Assembly: GCA_048262715.1 (NCBI GenBank)
Contig: JBLXEV010000008.1
Span: 62,001 to 126,000, forward strand
Length of the DNA stretch: 64,000 nucleotides
Direction of reading: 5' to 3'
Source: Albirhodobacter sp048262715
GTDB taxonomy: Bacteria; Pseudomonadota; Alphaproteobacteria; Rhodobacterales; Rhodobacteraceae
A program made the translations under genes and the position numbers. The notes under the pieces were generated by a model, which was not told the DNA's origin, did not search any database, and saw nothing but the letters and a program-made list of their open reading frames with translations. Positions 25,956-34,348 of this stretch are shown piece after piece. Numbering within the stretch: the first letter of the stretch is position 1; each line of letters starts with the position of its first letter.

Positions 25956-27479
25956 TTATGCGGTGGCTTTGCGCAGGCCAGCGGCCGCTCGCATGATCTG
26001 GCTTTCATTGACGTCGCTGCCCTCAAGGATCTCGACCAAGGCGCCTTCGCGCATCACCGCGACGCGGGCGCAGAGCCCAATGACCTCGGGCATTTCTGAG
26101 GACACCACGATAATCGAGTAGCCCTCGCGGGCGAGGACGGCGATGAATTGGTAGATTTGCTGCTTGGTGCCCACATCAATGCCGCGCGTCGGCTCGTCGA
26201 TGATGATGATCTTGGGGTCTGTCTCTAACACTTTGGCGAGCAATAGCTTTTGCTGGTTTCCGCCAGACATGCGCCCCGCTGCGATCCGCGGGTCGCGCAC
26301 GCGGATATCGAAGCGACGCTTGGCGCGCTGCATGGCTTTTGCCTCGCTGGCGGGGGAGAGGAACCCGATGCGGCAATGCTGCGCCAGCGATTGAAGCGTC
26401 AGGTTTTGGGTCAGCCCCTCTTGCAGCAAAAGCCCTTTGCCTTTGCGGTCTTTGGTCAGATAGGCCAGCCCCATCGCGGTGGCGGCGGCCATGTTTCCGG
26501 CCGGCAGATCTACGCCGTCGATCATCACCGTGCCACTCGCACGTGGGTGCAGCCCGACGATGGCTTCCATCAGCTCGGAGCGCCCCGCGCCGATGAGGCC
26601 AGAGAAGCCGAGGATCTCGCCGCGCCGCAGGCTGAAGCTCGCGTTTTTCACAAATCCGGTGGAGAGGTCGCGCACCTCGAGCGCGATGGGCGCATCAACA
26701 TCGGGTTCGGCTTTGGTGGGATAAAGGCTGGAAAGTTCTCGCCCGACCATGAGCTGTGCGATCTTCTCACTGTCAAGGTTGCGGGTGGCCTCGGTCTTGA
26801 TCCATTGCCCGTCGCGCAGCACCGTGACGCGGTCAGTGAGGGCCATGACCTCATCGAGTTTATGCGAGACAAAGACGAAGCTGGTGCCCTGATCGCGCAG
26901 TTTGCGCACCTGTGCGAAGAGCTTTGCCACTTCATCTTGGGAGAGGACAGCAGTCGGCTCGTCCATGAAAATCACGCGTGCGCGGCGGCTGATGGCTTTG
27001 GCGATCTCCACCATTTGTTTTTGGGCGATGGTGAGATCAGAAATCAGCGCGTCTTCATGCACATCCGCGCCGAGATCGCGCAGAACGGCCCGCGTTTGTG
27101 CCCGCATTTCTTTGCGATTGAGCAACCCGAAGCGCAGCATTTCACGGCCCAGAAACAGGCTTTCGGTGACGGTGAGATGATCGGCGAGGTTCATTTCCTG
27201 ATGGATCAACACAATGCCGACATGCTCTGCCTTGCCATCGGGGGGCAGGGTGATCGGCTGCCCGTCCAGTATGAGATCGCCGGACGTCGGCGCTTCAAAC
27301 CCTGAAAGGATTTTCACCAGAGTCGATTTTCCGGCCCCGTTCTCGCCCATCAGCGCATGGATCTCGCCCGCGCGCATATCGAAATCGACGCCGAAAAGCA
27401 CCGGCACATCGTTGAAAGATTTCGATATTCCACGCGCCGATAGAACGGTCGAGCCGTGGTCATCTCGTGATATTGGCAT
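25956..27479 (-). CDS. Sugar ABC transporter ATP-binding protein (RbsA type, two ABC cassettes)
   Basis: A 507-residue protein with two nucleotide-binding halves. The first has Walker A LMGENGAGKSTLVKILSGFE and VIFMDEPTAVLS. The second has a degenerate Walker A GLIGAGRSELME, signature MSGGNQQKLLLAKVLE and IIIIDEPTRGIDVGTK, as in RbsA/XylG/MglA. The ATG at 27479 is preceded by GGGAGGGG; an upstream GTG at 27512 would place the start beside the operator. First gene of the leftward sugar operon and directly downstream of the LacI-type operators. Confidence 0.93.
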   Translation of the reverse strand: MPISRDDHGSTVLSARGISKSFNDVPVLFGVDFDMRAGEIHALMGENGAGKSTLVKILSGFEAPTSGDLILDGQPITLPPDGKAEHVGIVLIHQEMNLADHLTVTESLFLGREMLRFGLLNRKEMRAQTRAVLRDLGADVHEDALISDLTIAQKQMVEIAKAISRRARVIFMDEPTAVLSQDEVAKLFAQVRKLRDQGTSFVFVSHKLDEVMALTDRVTVLRDGQWIKTEATRNLDSEKIAQLMVGRELSSLYPTKAEPDVDAPIALEVRDLSTGFVKNASFSLRRGEILGFSGLIGAGRSELMEAIVGLHPRASGTVMIDGVDLPAGNMAAATAMGLAYLTKDRKGKGLLLQEGLTQNLTLQSLAQHCRIGFLSPASEAKAMQRAKRRFDIRVRDPRIAAGRMSGGNQQKLLLAKVLETDPKIIIIDEPTRGIDVGTKQQIYQFIAVLAREGYSIIVVSSEMPEVIGLCARVAVMREGALVEILEGSDVNESQIMRAAAGLRKATA

Positions 27480-27519
27480 GTCCCCTCCCAGAAGCTCCTC
27501 AACTTCCTTCACGGATAAA

Positions 27520-27554
27520 TGTAAACGTTTTCATGAATCGTGTAAAGGTTTACA
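27520..27554. promoter_or_regulatory. Twin LacI-type operators between sugar operon and its regulator
   Basis: Two 14-base palindromic sites: TGTAAACGTTTTCA at 27520-27533 (one mismatch to its complement) and TGTAAAGGTTTACA at 27541-27554 (arms perfect). The centres are 21 bases apart, two helical turns. Both have the TGTAAA-N2-TTTACA pattern common for LacI-family repressors, with the central CG/GG pair. They lie in the divergent gap 27480-27648, so one LacI tetramer or two dimers could control both directions. Confidence 0.75.
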
Positions 27555-27648
27555 TTGACGGCCAGACACTGGTGCGAAGGCGCGGTTTCTGCCATGCAAA
27601 CCGGACGTTGGCCTGAGACTATGGCCTATTATGCGAGAGGAGAGTTCC

Positions 27649-28677
27649 GTGGCGCCCAAAGACCAGCCCACAATCGGAGACGTTGCGCGGATCGCTGGCG
27701 TGTCGATTGCGACGGTCAGCCGCGCGGTGCATTTCCCCGAGCGGGTCGCGGACACCACGCGCAAAAAGGTCAACCAAGCGATCTTGGTGACGGGCTACAC
27801 CACCAATGCCATGGCGCGCAGCTTGAGGGTCGGGCGGTCCAACGCAATTCTTGTCCTTGCGCCCGATATCGGGGATCCGAATTTCGCAACAACCTTGATC
27901 GGGATCGAGACAGAGGCCCGCACGCATGGCTTTGCGATCTTGATCGGTCACACGCAAAACGACCCCGAGCGGGCGCTGGATTACCTGCGCTATGTCACCT
28001 CGCATCAGGCGGCGGGGATGATCCTGTTTACGGGGCGATTGCCTGCGGGGGATGCGGTGTCCTCAATGCCCTTGCCACCAATTGTCGCCGCGTTTGAGCC
28101 GATTGAGGACAGCCCCTATCCCTATGTTGGCGTTGATGATTTCGCAGGCGCGCGCAAGGCGACCGAGCATCTCTTGGCGGCGGGGCATCGTGAGATTGCC
28201 TTCGTCGGCGAGACCAAGATGCAGATCTCCTATCGCCGCCGCCGCGCGGGGTTTGATGCGGCGATGGAGGCGGCAAAACTCCCGCGTGTCGCGCCGTTGA
28301 TCCTAGAGGGGGATGGCACGATCAGCGCGGGCTATCAGGCGGTTGAGCTGTGCTTCATGCGTGACCGTCTGCCGACAGCCTTCATGTGCGTGAATGATTA
28401 CACCGCGATTGGCGTGATGAACGCCCTCACCGCGCGGGGTTATAATATCCCGCTCGATTTCTCGGTGACGGGGTTCGATGATGTCCCGCAGGCCACCTAT
28501 GTGACCCCCGCGCTGACGACGATCCGGCAGCCGCGCTCGATCATTGGCAAGCTGGCGATCACCAAGCTGATCCAGATGATCGCCGATAGGCCGAAGACGG
28601 AGGCACCGGCAGAGACGCTGATTCTGCCCGAGTTGGTGCTGCGCGGCTCTGTCACCTCGCGCAAATATCCGGCTTAG
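27649..28677 (+). CDS. LacI-family transcriptional regulator of the sugar ABC operon
   Basis: A 342-residue repressor-type protein: helix-turn-helix TIGDVARIAGVSIATVSRAV with the hinge helix NAMARSLRVGRS (AMARSLR), then a periplasmic-binding-like sensor (VLAPDIGDPNFATTLIGIE, PYVGVDDFAGARKATEHLL, AFMCVNDYTAIGVMNAL). The GTG at 27649 has GAGGAGAG about 7 bases upstream and is preferred over an ATG six codons earlier that has none. It diverges from the ABC sugar operon and most likely binds the two operators at 27520-27554. Confidence 0.93.
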   Translation: MAPKDQPTIGDVARIAGVSIATVSRAVHFPERVADTTRKKVNQAILVTGYTTNAMARSLRVGRSNAILVLAPDIGDPNFATTLIGIETEARTHGFAILIGHTQNDPERALDYLRYVTSHQAAGMILFTGRLPAGDAVSSMPLPPIVAAFEPIEDSPYPYVGVDDFAGARKATEHLLAAGHREIAFVGETKMQISYRRRRAGFDAAMEAAKLPRVAPLILEGDGTISAGYQAVELCFMRDRLPTAFMCVNDYTAIGVMNALTARGYNIPLDFSVTGFDDVPQATYVTPALTTIRQPRSIIGKLAITKLIQMIADRPKTEAPAETLILPELVLRGSVTSRKYPA

Positions 28678-28687
28678 CGGCCACCCC

Positions 28688-30388
28688 TCATTGTGCCAGC
28701 GCGAAATAGGCGGCCTCTCGGCGGATCAACTCGTCATGATTGCCGATCTCGACAATCCTGCCTTGCTCCAGAACGACGATCCGATCCGCATCGCGGATGG
28801 TGGAGAGGCGATGCGCGATGATCAGCGTTGTCCGCCCGACCGAAAGCCGCGCGAGGGCCGCCTGCACTTCGCGCTCCGTCGTGCGATCCAGCGCCGAGGT
28901 CGCCTCATCCAGAAGCAGGATCGGCGGGTTCTTTAGGAACACTCGCGCAATGGCCACCCGCTGACGTTGCCCGCCCGACAGGAGAACGCCGCGTTCGCCT
29001 ACAATCGTATCCAAACCCTCGGGCAGCGCCGCGACGAGATCTGTCAGCTGCGCATTGGCGATGGCCTCAACGATCTCCGCTTCGGTGGCCTCCAGCCGTC
29101 CATAGGCGATGTTCTCGCGCAGCGTGCCGCCGAAGAGAAACACCTCCTGCGACACCAACCCGACCTGTTTGCGCAGGGATGCAATCGTCATCTCGCGCAG
29201 CGGGATGCCGTCAATGAGGATCTGGCCCGAGCTTGGCTCGTAAAACCGTGCGACCAAGGCCATCAGAGTGGTTTTCCCCGCGCCAGAGGGGCCGACGAGC
29301 GCCACGGTTTCGCTGGGCGCGATGGTTAGCGACAGATCGTGCAGAACCGGGCCTCCGCCATCATACCCGAATTCGACATGATCGAACTCAATCTCACCGC
29401 GCAGGGCAGGGGCTTCCTTCGCGTCTGGGCGATCGGTGATCTCGGGGCAGATGGCGAGCAACTCCAGATAGCGGCGAAACCCCGCGATTCCCCGCGGGTA
29501 GGTTTCAACGACGGCGGCGATTTTCTCGAGCGGGCGAAAAAATACACCCACCAGCAGCAAAAACCCGACATAGGCGCCCGTGCTCAACGTGCCTTCAAAA
29601 ACGTAATAGGCACCTGCGACCATGATCACGACTTGAACAAGACGCAGCCCCATATAGTGGAAGGCGCTGAGGCCGCCCATGATCCGGTAAGCGTCGAGTT
29701 TGGTACTGCGATAGCTGTGATTGTCGCGGGCGAAGAGACGTTCTTCATGCGGTTCATTGGTGAAGGCCTGCACGAGGCGAATCCCGCCAAGGCTCTCGTT
29801 AAGCCGCGTGTTGAACGCCCCGACACGGCCATAAATAGCTTGCCACGCGCGGGTCATACGTCCGCCGTAGATCACCAATAGCCAAACCATCGCGGGCACG
29901 ATTGCAAGGGCGATCAGCGCGAGTTGCGGGTGCAGGTAGAACATCAGGATGAAGGCCCCGATGAAGGTCATCACCGCGATGATGGCATCCTCCGGCCCGT
30001 GATGCGCGACCTCGCCGATTTCCTCCAGATCGCGGGTGACGCGGGCGGTGAGTTGGCCCGTCTCGTTGCGATCAAACCACCCCCAACTCAGCCGTGTCAG
30101 ATGCGCGAAGGCGCGGCGGCGCATTTCCGTTTCGATATTGATGCCCAGTTTGTGGCCAAAATAGATGACCACCGCCATCAGCCCCGTGTTCACTGCGTAA
30201 ATCGCCAGCAATCCGGCAGCAGCGAGCAGCGTTAGCCCCCAATCGCCGCGCGGCAAGAGCTTGTCGATAAAGCCGGAAATCGCGAGTGGGAAGGCAAGTT
30301 CTAGCAAGCCCAATGTGATGGCACACCCGAAATCGAGCCAGAACAGAGCCATATGCGGGCGATAATAGGAGAAGAATTTTGCGAGCAT
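28688..30388 (-). CDS. Exporter-fold ABC transporter (fused membrane and ATPase domains) in siderophore locus
   Basis: A 566-residue half-transporter: N-terminal six-helix type I exporter domain (residues 1-300; FDRNETGQLTARVTRDLEEIG, LGGIRLVQAFTNEP) and a C-terminal ABC domain with Walker A LVGPSGAGKTTLMALVARF, signature LLSGGQRQRVAIARVF and Walker B ILLLDEATSALD. It should work as a homodimer. The ATG at 30388 is chosen; an in-frame TTG at 30421 is less likely. It lies 33 bases after the SIP reductase gene and is the last gene of the siderophore operon. It could export a siderophore or substrate, or act like mycobacterial IrtAB, an exporter-fold protein that imports ferric siderophore with a SIP-type reductase. 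Confidence 0.88.
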   Translation of the reverse strand: MLAKFFSYYRPHMALFWLDFGCAITLGLLELAFPLAISGFIDKLLPRGDWGLTLLAAAGLLAIYAVNTGLMAVVIYFGHKLGINIETEMRRRAFAHLTRLSWGWFDRNETGQLTARVTRDLEEIGEVAHHGPEDAIIAVMTFIGAFILMFYLHPQLALIALAIVPAMVWLLVIYGGRMTRAWQAIYGRVGAFNTRLNESLGGIRLVQAFTNEPHEERLFARDNHSYRSTKLDAYRIMGGLSAFHYMGLRLVQVVIMVAGAYYVFEGTLSTGAYVGFLLLVGVFFRPLEKIAAVVETYPRGIAGFRRYLELLAICPEITDRPDAKEAPALRGEIEFDHVEFGYDGGGPVLHDLSLTIAPSETVALVGPSGAGKTTLMALVARFYEPSSGQILIDGIPLREMTIASLRKQVGLVSQEVFLFGGTLRENIAYGRLEATEAEIVEAIANAQLTDLVAALPEGLDTIVGERGVLLSGGQRQRVAIARVFLKNPPILLLDEATSALDRTTEREVQAALARLSVGRTTLIIAHRLSTIRDADRIVVLEQGRIVEIGNHDELIRREAAYFALAQ

Positions 30389-30421
30389 GGGGGCTTTCTG
30401 GCATAAAATGTTCGGAGACAA

Positions 30422-31462
30422 TTATTGATATTGTACGCTGCTAATGCGGATCCAATAGGTCGCTGCCGTGAATTCGCGGCGTTGCAAACCTCGACCCAGA
30501 AGCGCCGTGCGGGCGGCGAGGGCTTCTGACTTCTCGCCCGCGAAGAAGATGTGGCGGCCTTGCGCGGGGACGGGCAGGGTTGCGAGCGCAGAGAGCGGCG
30601 TCTCTTCCCCGCCGCGCATCGCCCAGCGGAGGTTGACGCCTTGGGGGTGGGCTATCGGTTGGATATCGGCGGGATCGGGCACGAAGATCACCGCGTCGCC
30701 CTTTGCGGTATCGGGGAGGGCGCTGAGCAAGCGGGCGATCACGGGCAGGGCGGTCTCATCCCCCACAAACCCTTGCCACGGGGCGGTGAGATCCGTCTCC
30801 CCGCCGCCCGGGCCTGTCAGCGCGATTTCCGCCCCAGTTGCCACGGCGTCAGCCCACTGCGTGACCCGCCCGCCCTGGTGCCGGAAAATGTCGAACGTGA
30901 GGCGCGCGGCGCGGCCAGAGGTCGTAATCTCGCGCGTGGTGTAGACAGGGCGATGCCATGCGCCCGCCCCATCTGGCCAACGCGTCAGCCCTTGCGCGTC
31001 GGTTTCGGGCCATCCCGCACCTTCGGGCCCGAAGAGCAGCCGGAAATGCAGCCCACCTGAGGCAAATCGCGCAAGATCATCGCCCTCAATCTCGACCCGC
31101 GTGAAAGAGGGGGAGATCCGGCGCACTGAAAGAACCCGCGCCACTGAGAGATTGGCAGGCCGCTGGCCGGAACGACCCTGCGCCCAGTCCAAACGGATTG
31201 ATGCGAGTGCGAGTTGGTCGCTTAGGGAATCTCGCAGGCCTTGCATATAGGAGGGCTCGTCCCCGCGCAGCAGGACGCGCATGTTCCCGCCCTCCGTATG
31301 AAGGTCAATCGCCCCGCGCGGAAAGCTCAGGCGCAGCCTTTCGCCCTTGATCTGCGTCGGGCAGTCCCAAAGCGCCGCGATCTTCTGAAACACCTCGCGC
31401 GCCGCCTCGGGGGCGAGGTCGAGAGTTGCTTCCGCCATGGCGGGGGAGAGGGTAGATGTCAT
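30422..31462 (-). CDS. DUF2218-SIP fusion: siderophore-interacting ferric reductase
   Basis: A 346-residue cytoplasmic protein. Residues about 15-100 match a DUF2218 domain (KGERLRLSFPRGAIDLHTEG, LRDSLSDQLALASIRLDW). From about 105 a SIP-family flavoreductase follows: FAD-binding barrel (RRISPSFTRVEIEGDDLARF, GGLHFRLLFGPEG) and a C-terminal SIP half with FVGDETALPVIARLLSALP, VIFVPD and the closing TAATYW. SIP proteins reduce Fe3+ in imported siderophores using NAD(P)H, releasing iron. The ATG has AGGAGG 8 bases upstream and overlaps the upstream ATPase stop (ATGA). Confidence 0.9.
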   Translation of the reverse strand: MTSTLSPAMAEATLDLAPEAAREVFQKIAALWDCPTQIKGERLRLSFPRGAIDLHTEGGNMRVLLRGDEPSYMQGLRDSLSDQLALASIRLDWAQGRSGQRPANLSVARVLSVRRISPSFTRVEIEGDDLARFASGGLHFRLLFGPEGAGWPETDAQGLTRWPDGAGAWHRPVYTTREITTSGRAARLTFDIFRHQGGRVTQWADAVATGAEIALTGPGGGETDLTAPWQGFVGDETALPVIARLLSALPDTAKGDAVIFVPDPADIQPIAHPQGVNLRWAMRGGEETPLSALATLPVPAQGRHIFFAGEKSEALAARTALLGRGLQRREFTAATYWIRISSVQYQ

Positions 31463-32268
31463 TGTGCAGCCTCCTGAGCTATGCCGTGTCGCCCGAGGGG
31501 CAGCATCATCGGTTTTCCGGATGTCGGGTCGGTGATGACCCGTGCCGCGAGCCCGAAAACCTCGTTCACCATGCCCTCCGTCAGCACCTCTTCGGGAGGG
31601 CCGAACGCGTAGAGCTTTCCGGCCTTGAGCGCGATGAGGCGCTCCGCGTAGCGCGCCGCGAGGTTGAGATCATGCAGCACCATCACAATGGTTGTTCCGC
31701 GCGAGCGGTTGAGATCGACGAGCAGATCCAGCACCTCAATCTGGTGATTGATGTCGAGAAAGGTCGTTGGCTCATCAAGCAACAAAACCTCCGTGCGCTG
31801 CGCCAGTGCCATCGCGATCCAGACACGCTGACGCTGCCCGCCGGAAAGCTCATCGACGCAGCGTTCCGCCAAATCCTCGGTCGCGGTGAGGGTCAGCGCC
31901 TCGGCCACGGCGGCATCATCCTCCGCGTTCCAGCGCGCGAAGGGGCCTTGATGCGGGTAGCGCCCGCGCGAGACGAGATCGAGTACGCTGATCCCTTCCG
32001 GCGCGATGGGAGATTGCGGCAGCAGCCCCAGTCGCTGCGCGAGCAAGCGAGGTTTGACGGTGTGGATATCGGCCCCATTCAGGCGCGTGTGGCCTTTTTG
32101 CGGTGGCAGCAACCGCGAGAGCGCGCGCAGGAAGGTGGATTTGCCGCAGGCATTCGCGCCGACAATCGCGGTGATACTTCCTGTTTTGAAATCCAGCGTC
32201 AGATCGGTGAGAATCGGGTGATCCCCATAGCCTGCGGTGAGGCTTTCGACAGCGAGATGGGCGGTCAT
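31459..32268 (-). CDS. Iron-siderophore ABC transporter ATP-binding protein (FecE/FepC type)
   Basis: A 269-residue ABC ATPase: Walker A IVGANACGKSTFLRALSRLL (C in the usual GKS context: NACGKS), the FepC-type HQGPFARWNAEDD insertion, signature LSGGQRQRVWIAMALAQ and Walker B VLLLDEPTTFLDINHQIEVL, the last diagnostic for siderophore/haem/B12 importers. It overlaps the permease stop upstream and the SIP start downstream by 4 bases each. Confidence 0.94.
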   Translation of the reverse strand: MTAHLAVESLTAGYGDHPILTDLTLDFKTGSITAIVGANACGKSTFLRALSRLLPPQKGHTRLNGADIHTVKPRLLAQRLGLLPQSPIAPEGISVLDLVSRGRYPHQGPFARWNAEDDAAVAEALTLTATEDLAERCVDELSGGQRQRVWIAMALAQRTEVLLLDEPTTFLDINHQIEVLDLLVDLNRSRGTTIVMVLHDLNLAARYAERLIALKAGKLYAFGPPEEVLTEGMVNEVFGLAARVITDPTSGKPMMLPLGRHGIAQEAAQ

Positions 32269-33308
32269 AGGGCCCCTCCTTGACGGTTGATGCGGATCAG
32301 CAGGTAAATCAGGTAAGGCGCGCCAAGCGCGCCGGTTACGATGCCGACGGGCAGGCGCGCGGGCAGCAGGAATTGCCCCGTGAAATCTGCCAGTAAGACC
32401 AAAGCGGCCCCCACCAGCGCGGCCGGGATCAGGATCGGGCCGCCGCGTTTTGAGAGCTGTGCCGCGATCGGGCCTGCGAGGAAGGCAACGAAGGCGATCG
32501 GCCCTGCGGCGGCGGTGGCAAAGGCGATGACGCCGACCGCCGCGAGGGCGACGATCAGGCGCGTGCGGGCGGGTGAGACGCCCAAGCCCGCTGCCATATC
32601 CTCGCCCATCCGCATTGCCTCAAGCGCCGGACTGCGCGAGATCAGCACCGCGCCGCAAATCACAAGGGCGGCCAGAAGGGGGAGTGCCGCCTCCAGCGTC
32701 GCGCCGTTCAATGATCCCGATAACCAGCGCAACGCCTCGGCGCGCGACCAACTCGGCGCTTGGGTCAAGGCCCAAGCCGTGAGGCTTTGCGCCATGGCCG
32801 AGAGGCCAATCCCGATCAGCACCAGCCGCGTCCCCGCCGCCGCACCGCGCCCCGCCAACACGGCGATCAGCGCGGCAACGCCTAGGGCCGCAATCACAGC
32901 GATGAGGGAAACCGCTGCCCCACCCAGCCCGAAAAAGATGATCGCAATCGTCGCCGCCGCACTCGCGCCTGCGCTGATCCCGATGATGTCTGGGCTTGCG
33001 AGCGGATTGCGCAGCAGGGTCTGGAAGGCGGCACCGCCAAGCCCGAAGCAAAGCCCCGTCAGCACTGCCATGACCGCGCGCGGTAGACGTAGCTCGCGGA
33101 TCGCGAAACTTGCCCCCGCGATATCGTCGCCCGAGAGCACGCGGAGCACTGTCATCGGCGGCGTGAAGGATTGCCCACGCATCAAGGTGAGGGCGACGCC
33201 CGCAATGATCAGCGCCAACAGCCCTGCGATGATCTGATAGCGGCTTCGGCGTTGTGCTGCGCGCAGAGCGTTCAGCCGCACGGGGAGAGGGGCGGATACC
33301 GCTTTCAT
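32265..33308 (-). CDS. Iron-siderophore ABC transporter permease (FecD/FepG type)
   Basis: A 347-residue FecCD-family permease with about ten membrane helices. Markers are LRLPRAVMAVLTGLCFGLGGAAFQ, NPLASPDIIGISAGASAAA, the conserved AAAGPIAFVAFLAGPIA and the C-terminal RLPVGIVTGALGAPYLIYLL. It starts within the stop of the FecC-like partner (33305-33308). Together they form the heterodimeric inner-membrane channel for the ferric siderophore. Confidence 0.95.
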   Translation of the reverse strand: MKAVSAPLPVRLNALRAAQRRSRYQIIAGLLALIIAGVALTLMRGQSFTPPMTVLRVLSGDDIAGASFAIRELRLPRAVMAVLTGLCFGLGGAAFQTLLRNPLASPDIIGISAGASAAATIAIIFFGLGGAAVSLIAVIAALGVAALIAVLAGRGAAAGTRLVLIGIGLSAMAQSLTAWALTQAPSWSRAEALRWLSGSLNGATLEAALPLLAALVICGAVLISRSPALEAMRMGEDMAAGLGVSPARTRLIVALAAVGVIAFATAAAGPIAFVAFLAGPIAAQLSKRGGPILIPAALVGAALVLLADFTGQFLLPARLPVGIVTGALGAPYLIYLLIRINRQGGAL

Positions 33309-34348
33309 AGCGCCCCCAGTTTGCGGCGGCGCACGATCCAGATGAACACTGGCGCACCGAGGAACGCCGTGAGGATCCCAACATCCAGTTCGGCGGGTCG
33401 CGCGATGAGACGCCCCGCGACATCAGCGCCCGTGAGAAGTGCGGCCCCGACAAGCGCACTTGCGGGGATCAGCCAGCGGTAATCCACGCCGATCAGCGCG
33501 CGCATCAGATGCGGCACGACGAGGCCGACAAAGCCGATGGGGCCGCAAGTCGCCGTGGCCGCGCCGCATAAAAGGATCGCGCCCAAAACCGCCAGCCCGC
33601 GCGCGATCTGCACGTTCTCGCCCAAGCCGGATGCGGTTTCTTCGCCAAGCGCCAATAGGTTCAGCCTGCGCGCATTGAGCATCACCAGCGCGATCCCGAG
33701 CGCAAAGAACGGCAGGACGGGCGTGATCTGCGCCCATGTCGCGCCGCCGACACCGCCGATTTGCCAGCTTTGCGCGAGGCCCGCGATGTCATTGCGAGGC
33801 AGGATGATCGCCGTGGTGAACGAGGCCAGTGCCGCCGATGTCGCGGCTCCTGCCAACGCGAGTTTGAGCGGCGTCGCGCGGCCGCGCCCCATGCTCGCAA
33901 TCGCCTGCACGAGCCCTGCGGCCAGCGCCGCCCCGAGGCTCGCGGTGAGCGCATAGGCCGCGCCCGTCTCGAGGCTCCCCCACGCCAGCATAACGACCAC
34001 CGCGAGGGCTGCACCCGCATTGATCCCGAGGATACCGGGATCCGCAAGCGGATTGCGCGTCACCCCTTGCAACGCGGTGCCCGCCAACGCCAGCCCCGCG
34101 CCTGCGAGCATTGCCAGCGCAGTGCGCGGCAGCCGTGCGGAGACTGCCGCCGCGCCAATCGTATCGCTTTGGCCTGAAAGCGCGCGGGCGATATCGGGCC
34201 AAGCCACATCTCGGGTGCCGAAGGTGACTGATAAGATAGCAGCGAGGCTGAGCAGCGCACAGGCGAGGGACAAGGTGAGCAAACGCCTGCGCGTGCCCTG
34301 CTGTCGCGCAGCCAAAACGCCGGATGAGGGGAGGAGGGCGAGTTGCAT
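33305..34348 (-). CDS. Iron-siderophore ABC transporter permease (FecC/FepD type)
   Basis: A 347-residue FecCD-family permease: LPRTALAMLAGAGLALAGTALQG, NPLADPGILGINAGAALAVV, TCGPIGFVGLVVPHLMRAL and ELDVGILTAFLGAPVFIWIV. I start at the ATG (34348) that shares a base with the binding-protein stop (TAATG), since the extra 19 residues of the longer frame lie inside that gene. The duplicated NPLA(S/D)P motif in the two neighbouring permeases shows they are paralogous subunits. Confidence 0.94.
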   Translation of the reverse strand: MQLALLPSSGVLAARQQGTRRRLLTLSLACALLSLAAILSVTFGTRDVAWPDIARALSGQSDTIGAAAVSARLPRTALAMLAGAGLALAGTALQGVTRNPLADPGILGINAGAALAVVVMLAWGSLETGAAYALTASLGAALAAGLVQAIASMGRGRATPLKLALAGAATSAALASFTTAIILPRNDIAGLAQSWQIGGVGGATWAQITPVLPFFALGIALVMLNARRLNLLALGEETASGLGENVQIARGLAVLGAILLCGAATATCGPIGFVGLVVPHLMRALIGVDYRWLIPASALVGAALLTGADVAGRLIARPAELDVGILTAFLGAPVFIWIVRRRKLGAL

